64,000 nucleotides of DNA from JACDBZ01 sp036262075. Lineage in GTDB: Bacteria; Chloroflexota; Limnocylindria; QHBO01. The notes below the pieces were generated by a model. That model was not told the origin of the DNA, did no database searches, and saw only the letters and a program-made list of their open reading frames with translations. Shown here one piece after another: positions 17,344 through 24,908 of the stretch (position 1 is the first letter of the stretch; every line of letters begins with the position of its first letter). Made by a program: the position numbers and the translations under genes. The stretch lies in assembly GCA_036262075.1 (NCBI GenBank), contig DATAJO010000013.1:1-64000 (forward strand), given 5' to 3'.

Positions 17344-17879
17344 GTGATCGCGCGCCTCGCCGCCGCGTGGAGCCGGTCGATGGTCGGGCCCTCGGGCGGC
17401 ACCAGGCCGAGCGCCATGGCGCGGGCCGCCAGGAAGCGCTCGGTGCCGCGCTCGACGAGCCGGGCAAGGCGACGGCCCTCGACCCCGACGATGGTCGCGA
17501 CGTCGCGCGGGTCGAAGCCCTCGGTGATCGTGGCGATCACGGCCGCGCGGCTGGCGACGTCGAGCGACGCGAGCGCGGCCGCCGTGGCGTGGTCGACGCC
17601 GAGGAGCTCGAGCGTGCCCGAGGCGCGCGGCGCAGGACGGCCGGCCCGCCGGGCGGCGCCAACCACCCGCGCCCGAAGCCAGGCCGCGCCACGCTCCGGG
17701 TGGCGCAGCGCATCGGCCCGAGCCGCACCGGCGGCCAGCGCCTCGGCGGCAAGGAGGGCGGCACGGTCGGGATCCAGGGTGAGGAGCATCGCGAAGCCGT
17801 GCAGCCGGCGGCCGTGGAGGTCGCGGAAGGCAGCGGCGAGGGCAGCCTGATCGGGCACGACGCCGGTGCGGTTGGGCAC
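17340..17879 (-). CDS. Divergent ECF-type sigma-factor-like protein
   Basis: 179 residues from GTG, 5 nt after a GGAGG ribosome-binding site at 17885-17889. The first half resembles sigma region 2 (LHGRRLHGFAMLLTLDPDRA, LAAEALAAGA, AAWLRARVV). The second half resembles region 4 (LASLDVASRAAVIATITEGF, PRDVATIVGVEGRRLARLVE), with the usual tryptophans and acidic residues of ECF sigmas largely missing. It is followed by a zinc-motif membrane protein, the normal anti-sigma arrangement. It may be a true but very divergent ECF factor, or a sigma-derived regulator. Confidence 0.65.
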   Translation of the reverse strand: MPNRTGVVPDQAALAAAFRDLHGRRLHGFAMLLTLDPDRAALLAAEALAAGAARADALRHPERGAAWLRARVVGAARRAGRPAPRASGTLELLGVDHATAAALASLDVASRAAVIATITEGFDPRDVATIVGVEGRRLARLVERGTERFLAARAMALGLVPPEGPTIDRLHAAARRAIT

Positions 17880-17955
17880 GCGGTCCTCCGACGGAAACGA
17901 GGGGTCCGGGTCACCTGGGTGGTGTGAGATGGAGTCTAGCGCGAGCGCATCGGCC

Positions 17956-17984
17956 TTGCCCACGACTTGACAACGGCGTAGAAT
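17956..17984 (+). promoter_or_regulatory. Promoter upstream of dnaG
   Basis: TTGCCC at 17956-17961 and TAGAAT at 17979-17984, 17 bp apart, upstream of dnaG at 18039. Three TTGACA hexamers also lie here, at 17967-17972, 17998-18003 and 18010-18015. The first two are within the longer direct repeat ACTTGACAA, 31 bp apart. Only the 17-bp pair has a proper -10 partner; the TTGACA copies may be binding sites or further -35 elements. Confidence 0.5.
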
Positions 17985-18038
17985 TAGCGTCGAGGACTTG
18001 ACAAACCCCTTGACATGCAGGTGCCGTCCTGAGGGGAA

Positions 18039-19886
18039 ATGCGGCGCTCCGAGGTCCACGCCATCTCCACCCCTTCCGGCATCATCGCCGAGATCAAGTC
18101 GAAGATTCCCGTCGTCGAGCTCGTGGGCGAGACCGTCGCGCTGAAGCGGGCGGGCTCGGTCCACAAGGGCCTGTGCCCGTTCCACGGCGAGAAGACGCCC
18201 TCGTTCGTCGTCACGCCGGAGCGCGAGACGTGGCACTGCTTCGGCTGCGGGGAGCACGGCGACATCTTCACGTTCCTCATGCGCCGCGACGGCCTCGACT
18301 TCCGGGAGGCGCTGGCCCGGCTCGCCGAGCGCGCCGGGGTCGAGCTGTCGGAGCGGACCGCGCGCGAGGATCGCCGGCGGGCACGGCTGCGCGAGGCGCT
18401 CGAGGCGGCCATCGCCTGGTATCGGGAGGTCCTGCTGCAGGCGCACCAGGCCCAGCGGGCGCGCGAGTACCTCGCCGAGCGCGGCTTCAGCGACGAGACG
18501 CTCGAGCGCTTCGGCATCGGCTATGCGCCGAACACGTGGGAGGCGCTCTCGAAGCGGCTGCGCAGCAAGGGCTTCGGCGACACCGAGCTGATGGAGGCCG
18601 GCCTCGCATCACAGTCGAATCGTGGCGGCGTGTACGACCGCTTCCGGGGCCGGATCATCATCCCGATCCGCGACCTGTCGGGCCGGGCGATCGGCCTCGG
18701 CGGCCGGATCCTGCCGGATGCCGAGGGGCCGAAGTACCTGAACTCGCCGGCCACGGCGCTGTTCGACAAGAGCCGGACGCTGTACGGCATCGACCTCGCC
18801 AAAGCCTCGATCCGGCGGGAGAAGCTGGCGGTCATCGTCGAGGGCTACACGGACGTCATGGCCGCGCACCAGGCGGGGTTCACGAATGTCGTGGCCAGCC
18901 TCGGGACGGCGCTCACCGCCGGGCAGGTCGAGCTCGCCAACCGATTCGCCGATGCGGTCGCGCTCGCCTACGACGTCGACCTCGCCGGCGAGGCGGCCAC
19001 GCAGCGCGGGCTGCTCGAGGAGCTCGGGCCGGTGGTGAGCAAGGTGCGCGTCATCCGCATCCCGGCCGGCAAGGACCCCGACGAGTTCATTCGCTCCGAT
19101 CCGGACGGGTGGCGCCGGGCCATCGCCGCGGCCGAGGAGCTGCTGCCGTACTTCATGCAGCGCGCCGCGTCCGAGGTGGACCTGCGCCAGCCGCACGGCC
19201 GGAGCGTGTACACGCGACGGATGCTCGACCTGCTGCGGCGGATCCCGGACCGGGTCGAGCGGGACTCGTACGTGCCGCAGCTCGCGCAGCTGGCGAGCAT
19301 CGACGAGCGGATCCTGCGCGACGAGCTGGCACGGGCGCCGCAGACCATGGCCATCCGGCCGGTCGACGCGACCGATGGCCGGACCGACGACGGGCCACGG
19401 GTCGGACCGCTCGAGCGGGAGGCGCTGACGCTGCTCCTGCTCAACCCGAGCCTGGCCCGCGAGCTGCCGGACGGGCCGCTTCCGCTGCGGGACGCGGTCG
19501 CGCAGGCGCTGGCGCGCGCGTGGATCGATGCCGTCGCCGGGACCGACGGCAGCGTCGACCTCGAGGCGTTCGTGGCCGCGCTCGACCCGGCTTCGGCCGA
19601 CCTGGCGCGCAGCCTGCTCGCATCGGCGCGACAGCGTGGCGTCCGCCCGAACGCCGAGACCGACCGTGAGGCGCTGCGGGTGACGCTGCTCCGGCTCCGC
19701 GTGCGCGCGGCGGAGGAGCGGATGAGCGACCTGCAGGCATTGATCAGGGCAAGCACCGATGAGGGGGAGACCGATGACATCCGAAGCCTGGAGGGACAGT
19801 TCCAGGCGCTCACGCAGGAGCGTGAGCAGCTGGTGAGGGCGATACGGGGTCCGGCGGCCGTGGCCGCCGGCGAGAGGAGGAGCTGA
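18039..19886 (+). CDS. dnaG: DNA primase
   Basis: 615 residues. The N-terminal CHC2 zinc domain has CPFHGEKTPSF and WHCFGCGEHGD (ligands Cys46, His49, Cys67, Cys70). The catalytic core includes a YGIDLAK segment and the Toprim motifs VEGYTDV and AYDVDLAGEAA; the usual GD of CYDGD is VD here, with the acidic positions kept. The C-terminal third is the DnaB-interacting helical region, variable as usual. It makes RNA primers at the replication fork. It is followed 2 bp later by rpoD, the common dnaG-rpoD (macromolecular synthesis) pairing. Confidence 0.96.
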   Translation: MRRSEVHAISTPSGIIAEIKSKIPVVELVGETVALKRAGSVHKGLCPFHGEKTPSFVVTPERETWHCFGCGEHGDIFTFLMRRDGLDFREALARLAERAGVELSERTAREDRRRARLREALEAAIAWYREVLLQAHQAQRAREYLAERGFSDETLERFGIGYAPNTWEALSKRLRSKGFGDTELMEAGLASQSNRGGVYDRFRGRIIIPIRDLSGRAIGLGGRILPDAEGPKYLNSPATALFDKSRTLYGIDLAKASIRREKLAVIVEGYTDVMAAHQAGFTNVVASLGTALTAGQVELANRFADAVALAYDVDLAGEAATQRGLLEELGPVVSKVRVIRIPAGKDPDEFIRSDPDGWRRAIAAAEELLPYFMQRAASEVDLRQPHGRSVYTRRMLDLLRRIPDRVERDSYVPQLAQLASIDERILRDELARAPQTMAIRPVDATDGRTDDGPRVGPLEREALTLLLLNPSLARELPDGPLPLRDAVAQALARAWIDAVAGTDGSVDLEAFVAALDPASADLARSLLASARQRGVRPNAETDREALRVTLLRLRVRAAEERMSDLQALIRASTDEGETDDIRSLEGQFQALTQEREQLVRAIRGPAAVAAGERRS

Positions 19887-19888
19887 GC

Positions 19889-22135
19889 GTGGCGACGGGC
19901 ACGACCACCCGACCGAAGGCGACGGACAAGAAGCCGACGAAGGCGCCGGCCAAGGCGGAGACCACGGCGACGAAGACGACGACCGCGACCAAGGCGACGA
20001 AGGCGACGAAGGCGGCTCCGGCGGCGAAGGCCGGCGCCACGGCAACGAAGGCAGCGAACGCCACAAAGTCGACGACGAAGACGACGGCCGCGAAGGCGAC
20101 CGACACCATGACGAGCACGAAGAAGAAGGAACCGACGATCACGAAGGCGAAGACGACGACCACGAAGAAGACGAGCGCGAACGGCACCGCGGCCGAGACG
20201 AAGGCCACGAAGGCCGATACGAAGGCCGCGTCGAAGGCCGCGACCACGGCCGATACGAAGGCCGAGAAGAAGGCCGATACGAAGGCCAAGGCACCCGGGA
20301 AGGACGCTAAGGCGACGAAGCGCTCGACGAAGGCGCCCGCCAGGGCGGGAGCGAACGGAAACGGCGCATCGGCGGTGGATGCCGAGGCCCAGGCCGCTGT
20401 GGTCAGCGGCCTGATCGAGCGTGGGCGCGAGGAGGGCTTCCTCACCCACGACCAGATCCTCGAGGCGCTGCCGACCCCGGAGGCCCAGATGGGCCAGATC
20501 GAGGAGCTGTACGCCGCGGCCGAGGAGGCCGGCATCGAGGTCCTCGACGAGACGAACCAGCCGACCCTCATCGGCGAGCGCGACGACGAGGAGGAGACCG
20601 AGGCGACCGCGACCGTCGAGGGTCCCGCGAAGCCGAAGGCGGGCGAGGAGGACCTCGAGGCCCTCGCCGCCGACCTCATCGGCATCGACGACCCGGTCCG
20701 GATGTACCTCAAGGAGATCGGCAAGGTCGCCCTCCTCACCGCCGAGGAGGAGGTCGTGCTGGCCAAGGCGATCGAGCTCGGCGAGCTCATCGTCGCCGAG
20801 CCGGAGCGGGCGCTCGTCAACCTGTACGCCTGGGTCACGCTGGGGACCGAGCCGAAGGCCCGCTCGATGGCCGCGATGCGCGCCTTCGACCTGCCGCAGG
20901 AAGCGCCGCGCGTGACGCGCGACGCGATCGACTGGTGGTTCGGCCGGCGCCGCAAGACGATCGAGGTGCCGCCGATCAAGCTCTCCAAGGCTCGCAAGGC
21001 GCCGAACCTCGACGACGAGGCCCGGACGCGGCTCATGGAGGCCGAGTCGATCCTCAAGGTCCTCGCCGACGATCCGGCGCAGGGCCTGAAGGACGCGGTC
21101 CTGTTCGGGGCCACGTACCGCTTCAAGGCGATCAGCCACGCCGGCGCCGCCGAGCTCATGGAGCTCGAGCGCTGGGCGCGCGAGACGACCCAGAACATCG
21201 TCAAGGAGTACATCGAGTCCGGGCACGACGCCGAGTACCTGCTCAGCCTCGGCTACGACCCGACGATCCCGCCGGACGTCCCGCTCGAGAAGCGGAGCGG
21301 CCGGCTGGTCGAGCAGTCGACCGATGCGCGCAAGCGGCTGACCGAGGCGAACCTGCGCCTCGTGGTCAGCATCGCCAAGAAGTACATCGGGCGCGGCATG
21401 AGCTTCCTCGACCTCATCCAGGAGGGCAACATCGGCCTCATCCGGGCGGTCGAGAAGTTCGACTACGAGAAGGGCTTCAAGTTCTCCACCTACGCGACGT
21501 GGTGGATCCGGCAGGCGATCACGCGGGCCATCGCGGACCAGGCGCGGACGATCCGCATCCCGGTCCACATGGTCGAGACGATCAACCGTCTCATCCGCGT
21601 CAGCCGCACCCTGCTCCAGGAGCTCGGTCGCGAGCCGACCGTCGAGGAGATCGCGCGGCGCATGAGCCGCGACGAGATCATCCGCGAGCTGCGTGACAAG
21701 CTCCAGCGCGAGCCGACGGAGGAGGAGACCGATGCCCGCGTGGCGGAAGGCCCGCAGACGGTCTCGCCCGAGAAGGTCCGCGAGATCATGAAGGTCAGCC
21801 AGGAGCCGGTCAGCCTCGAGACGCCGATCGGCGAGGAGGAGGACAGCCACCTCGGCGACTTCATCCCGGACCTCGCCTCGGTAGCTCCGGCCGACGCGGC
21901 CAGCCACCAGCTGCTGAAGGAGCAGGTGGAGGGCGTGCTCGACTCGCTCACCCCGCGTGAGCGGCGGGTGCTCCAGCTCCGCTTCGGTCTCGAGGACGGT
22001 CGGTCGCGGACGCTCGAGGAGGTCGGGCGCGACTTCAACGTCACCCGCGAGCGGATTCGGCAGATCGAGGCCAAGGCCCTGCGCAAGCTCCGCCACCCGT
22101 CGCGGTCGCGGAAGCTCAAGGACTACCTCGAGTAG
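19889..22135 (+). CDS. rpoD: Primary RNA polymerase sigma factor RpoD/SigA
   Basis: 748 residues from GTG with a GAGGAGG ribosome-binding site. Residues 1 to about 155 are a Lys/Ala/Thr-rich histone-H1-like tail built on ATKAT-type repeats. Region 1.1 (FLTHDQILEALPTPEAQ) and 1.2 (DPVRMYLKEIGKVALLTAEEE) follow. An insertion of roughly 185 residues separates 1.2 from regions 2.1-2.4 (NLRLVVSIAKKYIGRGMSFL, FSTYATWWIRQAI). Region 3 contains an internal near-duplication, and region 4 (TRERIRQIEAKALRKLRHP) ends the protein. It is the housekeeping sigma, consistent with the TTGACN/TAnnnT promoters seen here. Confidence 0.96.
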   Translation: MATGTTTRPKATDKKPTKAPAKAETTATKTTTATKATKATKAAPAAKAGATATKAANATKSTTKTTAAKATDTMTSTKKKEPTITKAKTTTTKKTSANGTAAETKATKADTKAASKAATTADTKAEKKADTKAKAPGKDAKATKRSTKAPARAGANGNGASAVDAEAQAAVVSGLIERGREEGFLTHDQILEALPTPEAQMGQIEELYAAAEEAGIEVLDETNQPTLIGERDDEEETEATATVEGPAKPKAGEEDLEALAADLIGIDDPVRMYLKEIGKVALLTAEEEVVLAKAIELGELIVAEPERALVNLYAWVTLGTEPKARSMAAMRAFDLPQEAPRVTRDAIDWWFGRRRKTIEVPPIKLSKARKAPNLDDEARTRLMEAESILKVLADDPAQGLKDAVLFGATYRFKAISHAGAAELMELERWARETTQNIVKEYIESGHDAEYLLSLGYDPTIPPDVPLEKRSGRLVEQSTDARKRLTEANLRLVVSIAKKYIGRGMSFLDLIQEGNIGLIRAVEKFDYEKGFKFSTYATWWIRQAITRAIADQARTIRIPVHMVETINRLIRVSRTLLQELGREPTVEEIARRMSRDEIIRELRDKLQREPTEEETDARVAEGPQTVSPEKVREIMKVSQEPVSLETPIGEEEDSHLGDFIPDLASVAPADAASHQLLKEQVEGVLDSLTPRERRVLQLRFGLEDGRSRTLEEVGRDFNVTRERIRQIEAKALRKLRHPSRSRKLKDYLE

Positions 22136-22160
22136 CGCTCAGCGCGCTCGGAAGCCGATG

Positions 22161-22188
22161 CGATGGGCGGCCTTCGGGCCGCCCATCG
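22161..22188 (+). terminator. Hairpin terminator after rpoD
   Basis: A perfect 12-bp stem, CGATGGGCGGCC at 22161-22172 and its complement at 22177-22188, closed by a TTCG tetraloop. It lies 25 bp after the rpoD stop. There is no real T-tract, as is common in GC-rich genomes. Confidence 0.75.
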
Positions 22189-22313
22189 TCGTACCCGGCG
22201 CGAGCGGACGGGCTGGCTCATCTAGCTGCCGCGATCCCGGCAGCGATCCGCATCGGTCCGTCAGCCCTCCCGGCCGTACGAACGGCCTCCGATCCGCTCC
22301 GAGACGCCTTCGG

Positions 22314-22319
22314 TATAAT
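22314..22319 (+). promoter_or_regulatory. -10 box of the tRNA-Asn gene
   Basis: A perfect TATAAT, conspicuous in this GC-rich sequence, 43 bp before the tRNA. The -35 position shows only a weak match. Confidence 0.5.
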
Positions 22320-22361
22320 CGGCGGGCCGCATGGAACCGTCTGCATTGCGGTTGCACGCGT

Positions 22362-22436
22362 TCCGGCGTAGCTCAGTGGTAGAGCGGGCGGCTGTTAACC
22401 GCTTGGTCGTAGGTTCGAATCCTACCGCCGGAGCCA
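22362..22436 (+). tRNA. tRNA-Asn (anticodon GTT), CCA encoded
   Basis: A complete cloverleaf can be folded by eye. The acceptor stem pairs TCCGGCG (22362-22368) with CGCCGGA (22426-22432), with G as discriminator and an encoded CCA at 22434-22436. The D arm reads GCTC/GAGC, the anticodon loop CTGTTAA gives anticodon GTT, and the T arm is GTAGG-TTCGAAT-CCTAC. It lies just before the non-housekeeping region at 22.7-37.2 kb. Confidence 0.97.
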
Positions 22437-22716
22437 CACCCCACCCGATCCCCGAATCCCGGCGCCAATCGGCGCCCGGCGATTCCACCGAGGGTCGATC
22501 GAGCATCGTGACGCACCATCACGATGCTCCTGCGCGCTGGTCCGCCACGTCTCGGCTCGGAAAGTTCCGTCTAACGCCGAGGTCCGGTTGTGCGGCCCGT
22601 TTTGTGCGTTTGTGTTGACGCCGCTAAGATGGACCCCGCCGTCGGCGCGCGATATGGTGTCACGCACAACGCCCATGGTCGCGATGTATCGCCCGCGGCC
22701 GGGAAAGGAGGATCTG
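22437..22716. other. Intergenic region with inverted repeat and promoter
   Basis: 280 bp without a convincing gene. GAGCATCGTGA at 22501-22511 and its perfect complement at 22519-22529 form an 11-bp stem with a 7-nt loop, a likely terminator for the tRNA transcript. TTGTGC at 22602-22607 and TAAGAT at 22625-22630, 17 bp apart, are a likely promoter for the gene at 22717. An open frame crossing the tRNA is not a gene. Confidence 0.6.
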
Positions 22717-23304
22717 ATGGCCCAGCGGCCCGGCGTCGTCAACGCGCGCCAAGGACGTGACGATCTCGCCATCTCGCTGACCAGCCAGGAGCGCAGGCAG
22801 CTCGCGGAGCTAGCGGGCCACCGCGGCATGGAATCGAGCGCGCTGGCCACGTCGCTGGTGCGGACCGGGATCATGCTGCTCCGGTTGGCGACCGTCGAAC
22901 GCCGTCAGGATCAAGGTCTCGTCATCGATCGGCTGGAGGCCGTGCAGGGCCGCCTCGACGAGCATGGCGCGCGCCTCGAGGCGATCGAGCGTGCCGTGGA
23001 AGCGACGGCCGACATCCGCAGGCGTGGCGACGCGAGCGGCGATCAGGCGCTCGGCCACCCGCGGCACGAGCCGTCGCGTGCGGCCACCCCGAGCCTGCAC
23101 GACGAGATCATCGAGGTGCTTCGCGCCAGCAATGGACCGATGAGTGCCAGTGACATCGCGGAAGAGATCCACCGCAGGGGGCGGTACCAGGCGCGGCGTG
23201 CCGCGAAGCCCCTGAGCGGCGCCACGATCAGCAGCCGGGTCTCGAACCCGTACTATCGCGACCTGTTCCGGCGAAAGAACCGAAAGATCACTCTGGCCGA
23301 CTGA
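22717..23304 (+). CDS. Putative DNA-binding protein, RHH-like N-terminus, coiled coil and C-terminal winged-helix (HARE-HTH-like)
   Basis: 195 residues, started at the ATG preceded by AAAGGAGG (22705-22712); the frame is open further upstream but crosses the promoter. Residues 15-55 (LAISLTSQERRQLAELAGH) resemble a ribbon-helix-helix or anti-toxin-like segment; about 65-110 is a predicted coiled coil (VIDRLEAVQGRLDEHGARLE). The C-terminal 70 residues (LHDEIIEVLRASNGPMSASD, ATISSRVSNPYYRDLF) match the pattern of HARE/HB1-type winged helices, which occur in restriction, repair and chromatin proteins. Function unknown. It sits between tRNA-Asn and the catabolic island. Confidence 0.7.
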   Translation: MAQRPGVVNARQGRDDLAISLTSQERRQLAELAGHRGMESSALATSLVRTGIMLLRLATVERRQDQGLVIDRLEAVQGRLDEHGARLEAIERAVEATADIRRRGDASGDQALGHPRHEPSRAATPSLHDEIIEVLRASNGPMSASDIAEEIHRRGRYQARRAAKPLSGATISSRVSNPYYRDLFRRKNRKITLAD

Positions 23305-23710
23305 CGCCGCCCGTCAGGCCGGGGGCGTTCTCGACGCAGATGAGAACGGCGTCGACCGGAAAGACGGTGGCCGAGACGGTCGCGGGTCCGAATCGACGCG
23401 CCGCCGACCAGTTCTCCTCGAGGCCTCGCGCCCGTATCTGAGACGCCAGCCACGACGAGAAGTCGACCCCCAGCCAGGACGCCAGCGTCGCGACGCAGGC
23501 GGCGGCCCAGGACATGGCCGCCCCATCGCTGCTCCCGCTCACCAGGAGCGATACCTTGGCCGTCCCGTCGCGCTCGAGGAGCTCCACGACGCCGACCCGG
23601 CCCCGCGGCGCGAAGCCGACGAGGCGCCGTTCACCCAGCCGCGTGTTCGTGTCCTCGAATGAGAAGTCGAGGCGGCCGAAGCTCGAACGACAGCTGTCCA
23701 GCCCGATCAT
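23288..23710 (-). CDS. Hypothetical protein, co-operonic with the RpiR regulator
   Basis: 140 residues from an ATG overlapping the RpiR stop (ATGA), which is the main support for it being real. It begins MIGLDSCRSSFGRLDFSFED and contains moderately hydrophobic segments (AAMSWAAACVATLASWLGVD) but no clear membrane span or known motif. Its 3' end overlaps the end of the convergent gene at 22717 by 17 bp. Not recognised; it may belong to a small family encoded next to SIS-domain regulators. Confidence 0.5.
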   Translation of the reverse strand: MIGLDSCRSSFGRLDFSFEDTNTRLGERRLVGFAPRGRVGVVELLERDGTAKVSLLVSGSSDGAAMSWAAACVATLASWLGVDFSSWLASQIRARGLEENWSAARRFGPATVSATVFPVDAVLICVENAPGLTGGVSRPE

Positions 23711-24633
23711 CGCGACCCGGCCCCGCGTCCGTTGCCATTCGCCCTCGACGTGCTCGATGCCCTGCCGCTGGACTCCCGCCCGACAAGGAAGCGGCCGGAC
23801 GACTCGTCGAGGGACTCGATCGCGCGCAGCCGCTGTTCCGCGTCGGCGGCTGACCGGTGCGCGACCTCCGCGGCCAGGGCATTCGCGACCGAGATCGAAG
23901 CCACCTGCGATTGGAAGAACGACGCGCTCGCCGAGTCGACGGTGATCGCCGTGCTCTTGAGCTGGGCGATCGGTGCCGTCAGAGAGTCGGTGACGGCAAT
24001 GAGATGCGCCCCCGCGCGCACGGCGTGCTCCGCGACCTGGTACGTCGCCCGCGCGTAGCGGGGAACGCTGAACACGACCAGCGCCGAGGTGGGCCCGAGC
24101 TCCAACAGCTGACGCGCGACGTCGGTCTCGCCCGACCCGAAGAGCTGGACGTTGCGTCGCACCCGCGCCAGCAGGTAGGCCAGCGCGTAGGCGGGGGCGA
24201 AGGAGCTCTCGGAACCGGCGACGAAGACCGACTCGGCTGTCGCGATCACGCCGGCGGCGGAGGTGACGGCCCGGTGCGTGGCCTGCGCCTCGAGACGAGC
24301 GATGTTGTTGGCATCCGCCTTGAGCGACGCGTGGGCCGCGGATCCCGCGTCGTGGTGGAGGGACCGCCGGAAGTACTCGGACGGCGCGACGTGGGTGAAC
24401 AGCGAGTTGTGGATGGCCGCCCGCAGCTCGGGATAGCCCGAGTAGCCGAGCGCCGAGGCGAGGCGGATGACGGTCGAGTCACTGACTCCGGCGCGCTCGC
24501 CGAGTGCGGCCGTCGACAGCAGGGCGACGCGAGCCGGCTCGTCGAGCAGCATCCTGGCCACCCGACGCTGGCCCTCGGACAGGTCCGCGAAGCGCCGTTT
24601 GAGGATCTCGAACGGGTCGCGCTGATTCGTCAC
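23707..24633 (-). CDS. RpiR/MurR family transcriptional regulator (HTH + SIS domain)
   Basis: 308 residues from GTG at 24633. An N-terminal HTH (about 1-80: LSEGQRRVARMLLDEPARVA, VSDSTVIRLASALGYSGYPE) is followed by a SIS sugar-phosphate-binding domain (about 125-270: AESVFVAGSESSFAPAYALA, SALVVFSVPRYARATYQVAE, GAHLIAVTDS). Longer starts up to 24732 are open, but they would run through a perfect promoter (24664-24692), so the GTG is preferred. RpiR proteins usually respond to a sugar phosphate or amino-sugar acid. It probably controls itself and perhaps the neighbouring catabolic genes. Confidence 0.88.
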   Translation of the reverse strand: MTNQRDPFEILKRRFADLSEGQRRVARMLLDEPARVALLSTAALGERAGVSDSTVIRLASALGYSGYPELRAAIHNSLFTHVAPSEYFRRSLHHDAGSAAHASLKADANNIARLEAQATHRAVTSAAGVIATAESVFVAGSESSFAPAYALAYLLARVRRNVQLFGSGETDVARQLLELGPTSALVVFSVPRYARATYQVAEHAVRAGAHLIAVTDSLTAPIAQLKSTAITVDSASASFFQSQVASISVANALAAEVAHRSAADAEQRLRAIESLDESSGRFLVGRESSGRASSTSRANGNGRGAGSR

Positions 24634-24660
24634 GTCCGCCCTGCAGCTACGGTATGGCGA

Positions 24661-24708
24661 TGCAGTGTAGGTACTCACGAAGTGCTCGTCAATGCAGCAA
24701 ACACTGCA
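24661..24708 (-). promoter_or_regulatory. Promoter of the RpiR gene with embedded operator-like inverted repeats
   Basis: On the minus strand TTGACG (24692-24687) and TACACT (24669-24664) are 17 bp apart, a strong promoter. TGCAGTGT at 24661-24668 overlaps the -10 box, and its perfect complement ACACTGCA lies at 24701-24708, just upstream of the -35. A further TGCAG at 24693-24697 forms a tighter inverted repeat with CTGCA at 24704-24708. This is a convincing autoregulatory operator candidate. Confidence 0.65.
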
Positions 24709-24908
24709 CGCCGACGGCGCCGGAGCTGGCACGGGTACCGCGAGTCGGCGACGGGTTGGGCAGCCGCGCGACCGTGCCGGCGGACGGCAGCGCCTCGCTC
24801 GAAACGGTCGGCTAACGCGGCGTCGCGATGGGGGAGCGGGCTGGCTCCGGACGGGCCACGACGCCCTTCACGAGGCACACGGCGCCGCTGGGCGGGTGGG
24901 GCGGCGAC
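24709..24908. other. Intergenic region, nothing recognised
   Basis: About 200 bp between the RpiR operator and the end of the LLM oxidoreductase gene. No plausible gene, tRNA or clear hairpin was found. It would contain the 3' end of the transcript that runs leftward from 27033. Confidence 0.5.

Noticed and set aside
16745..17347. Plus-strand frame opposite the anti-sigma gene
   Set aside because: It is the antisense of the Thr/Pro-rich tail; the minus-strand gene has the zinc motif, membrane span and coupled start.
18968..22096. A 1042-codon minus-strand frame under dnaG and rpoD
   Set aside because: Leu/Arg/Asp-rich shadow of two certain genes; no recognisable domain.
22331..22618. Open frame crossing tRNA-Asn
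   Set aside because: The tRNA folds perfectly and the peptide has no support.
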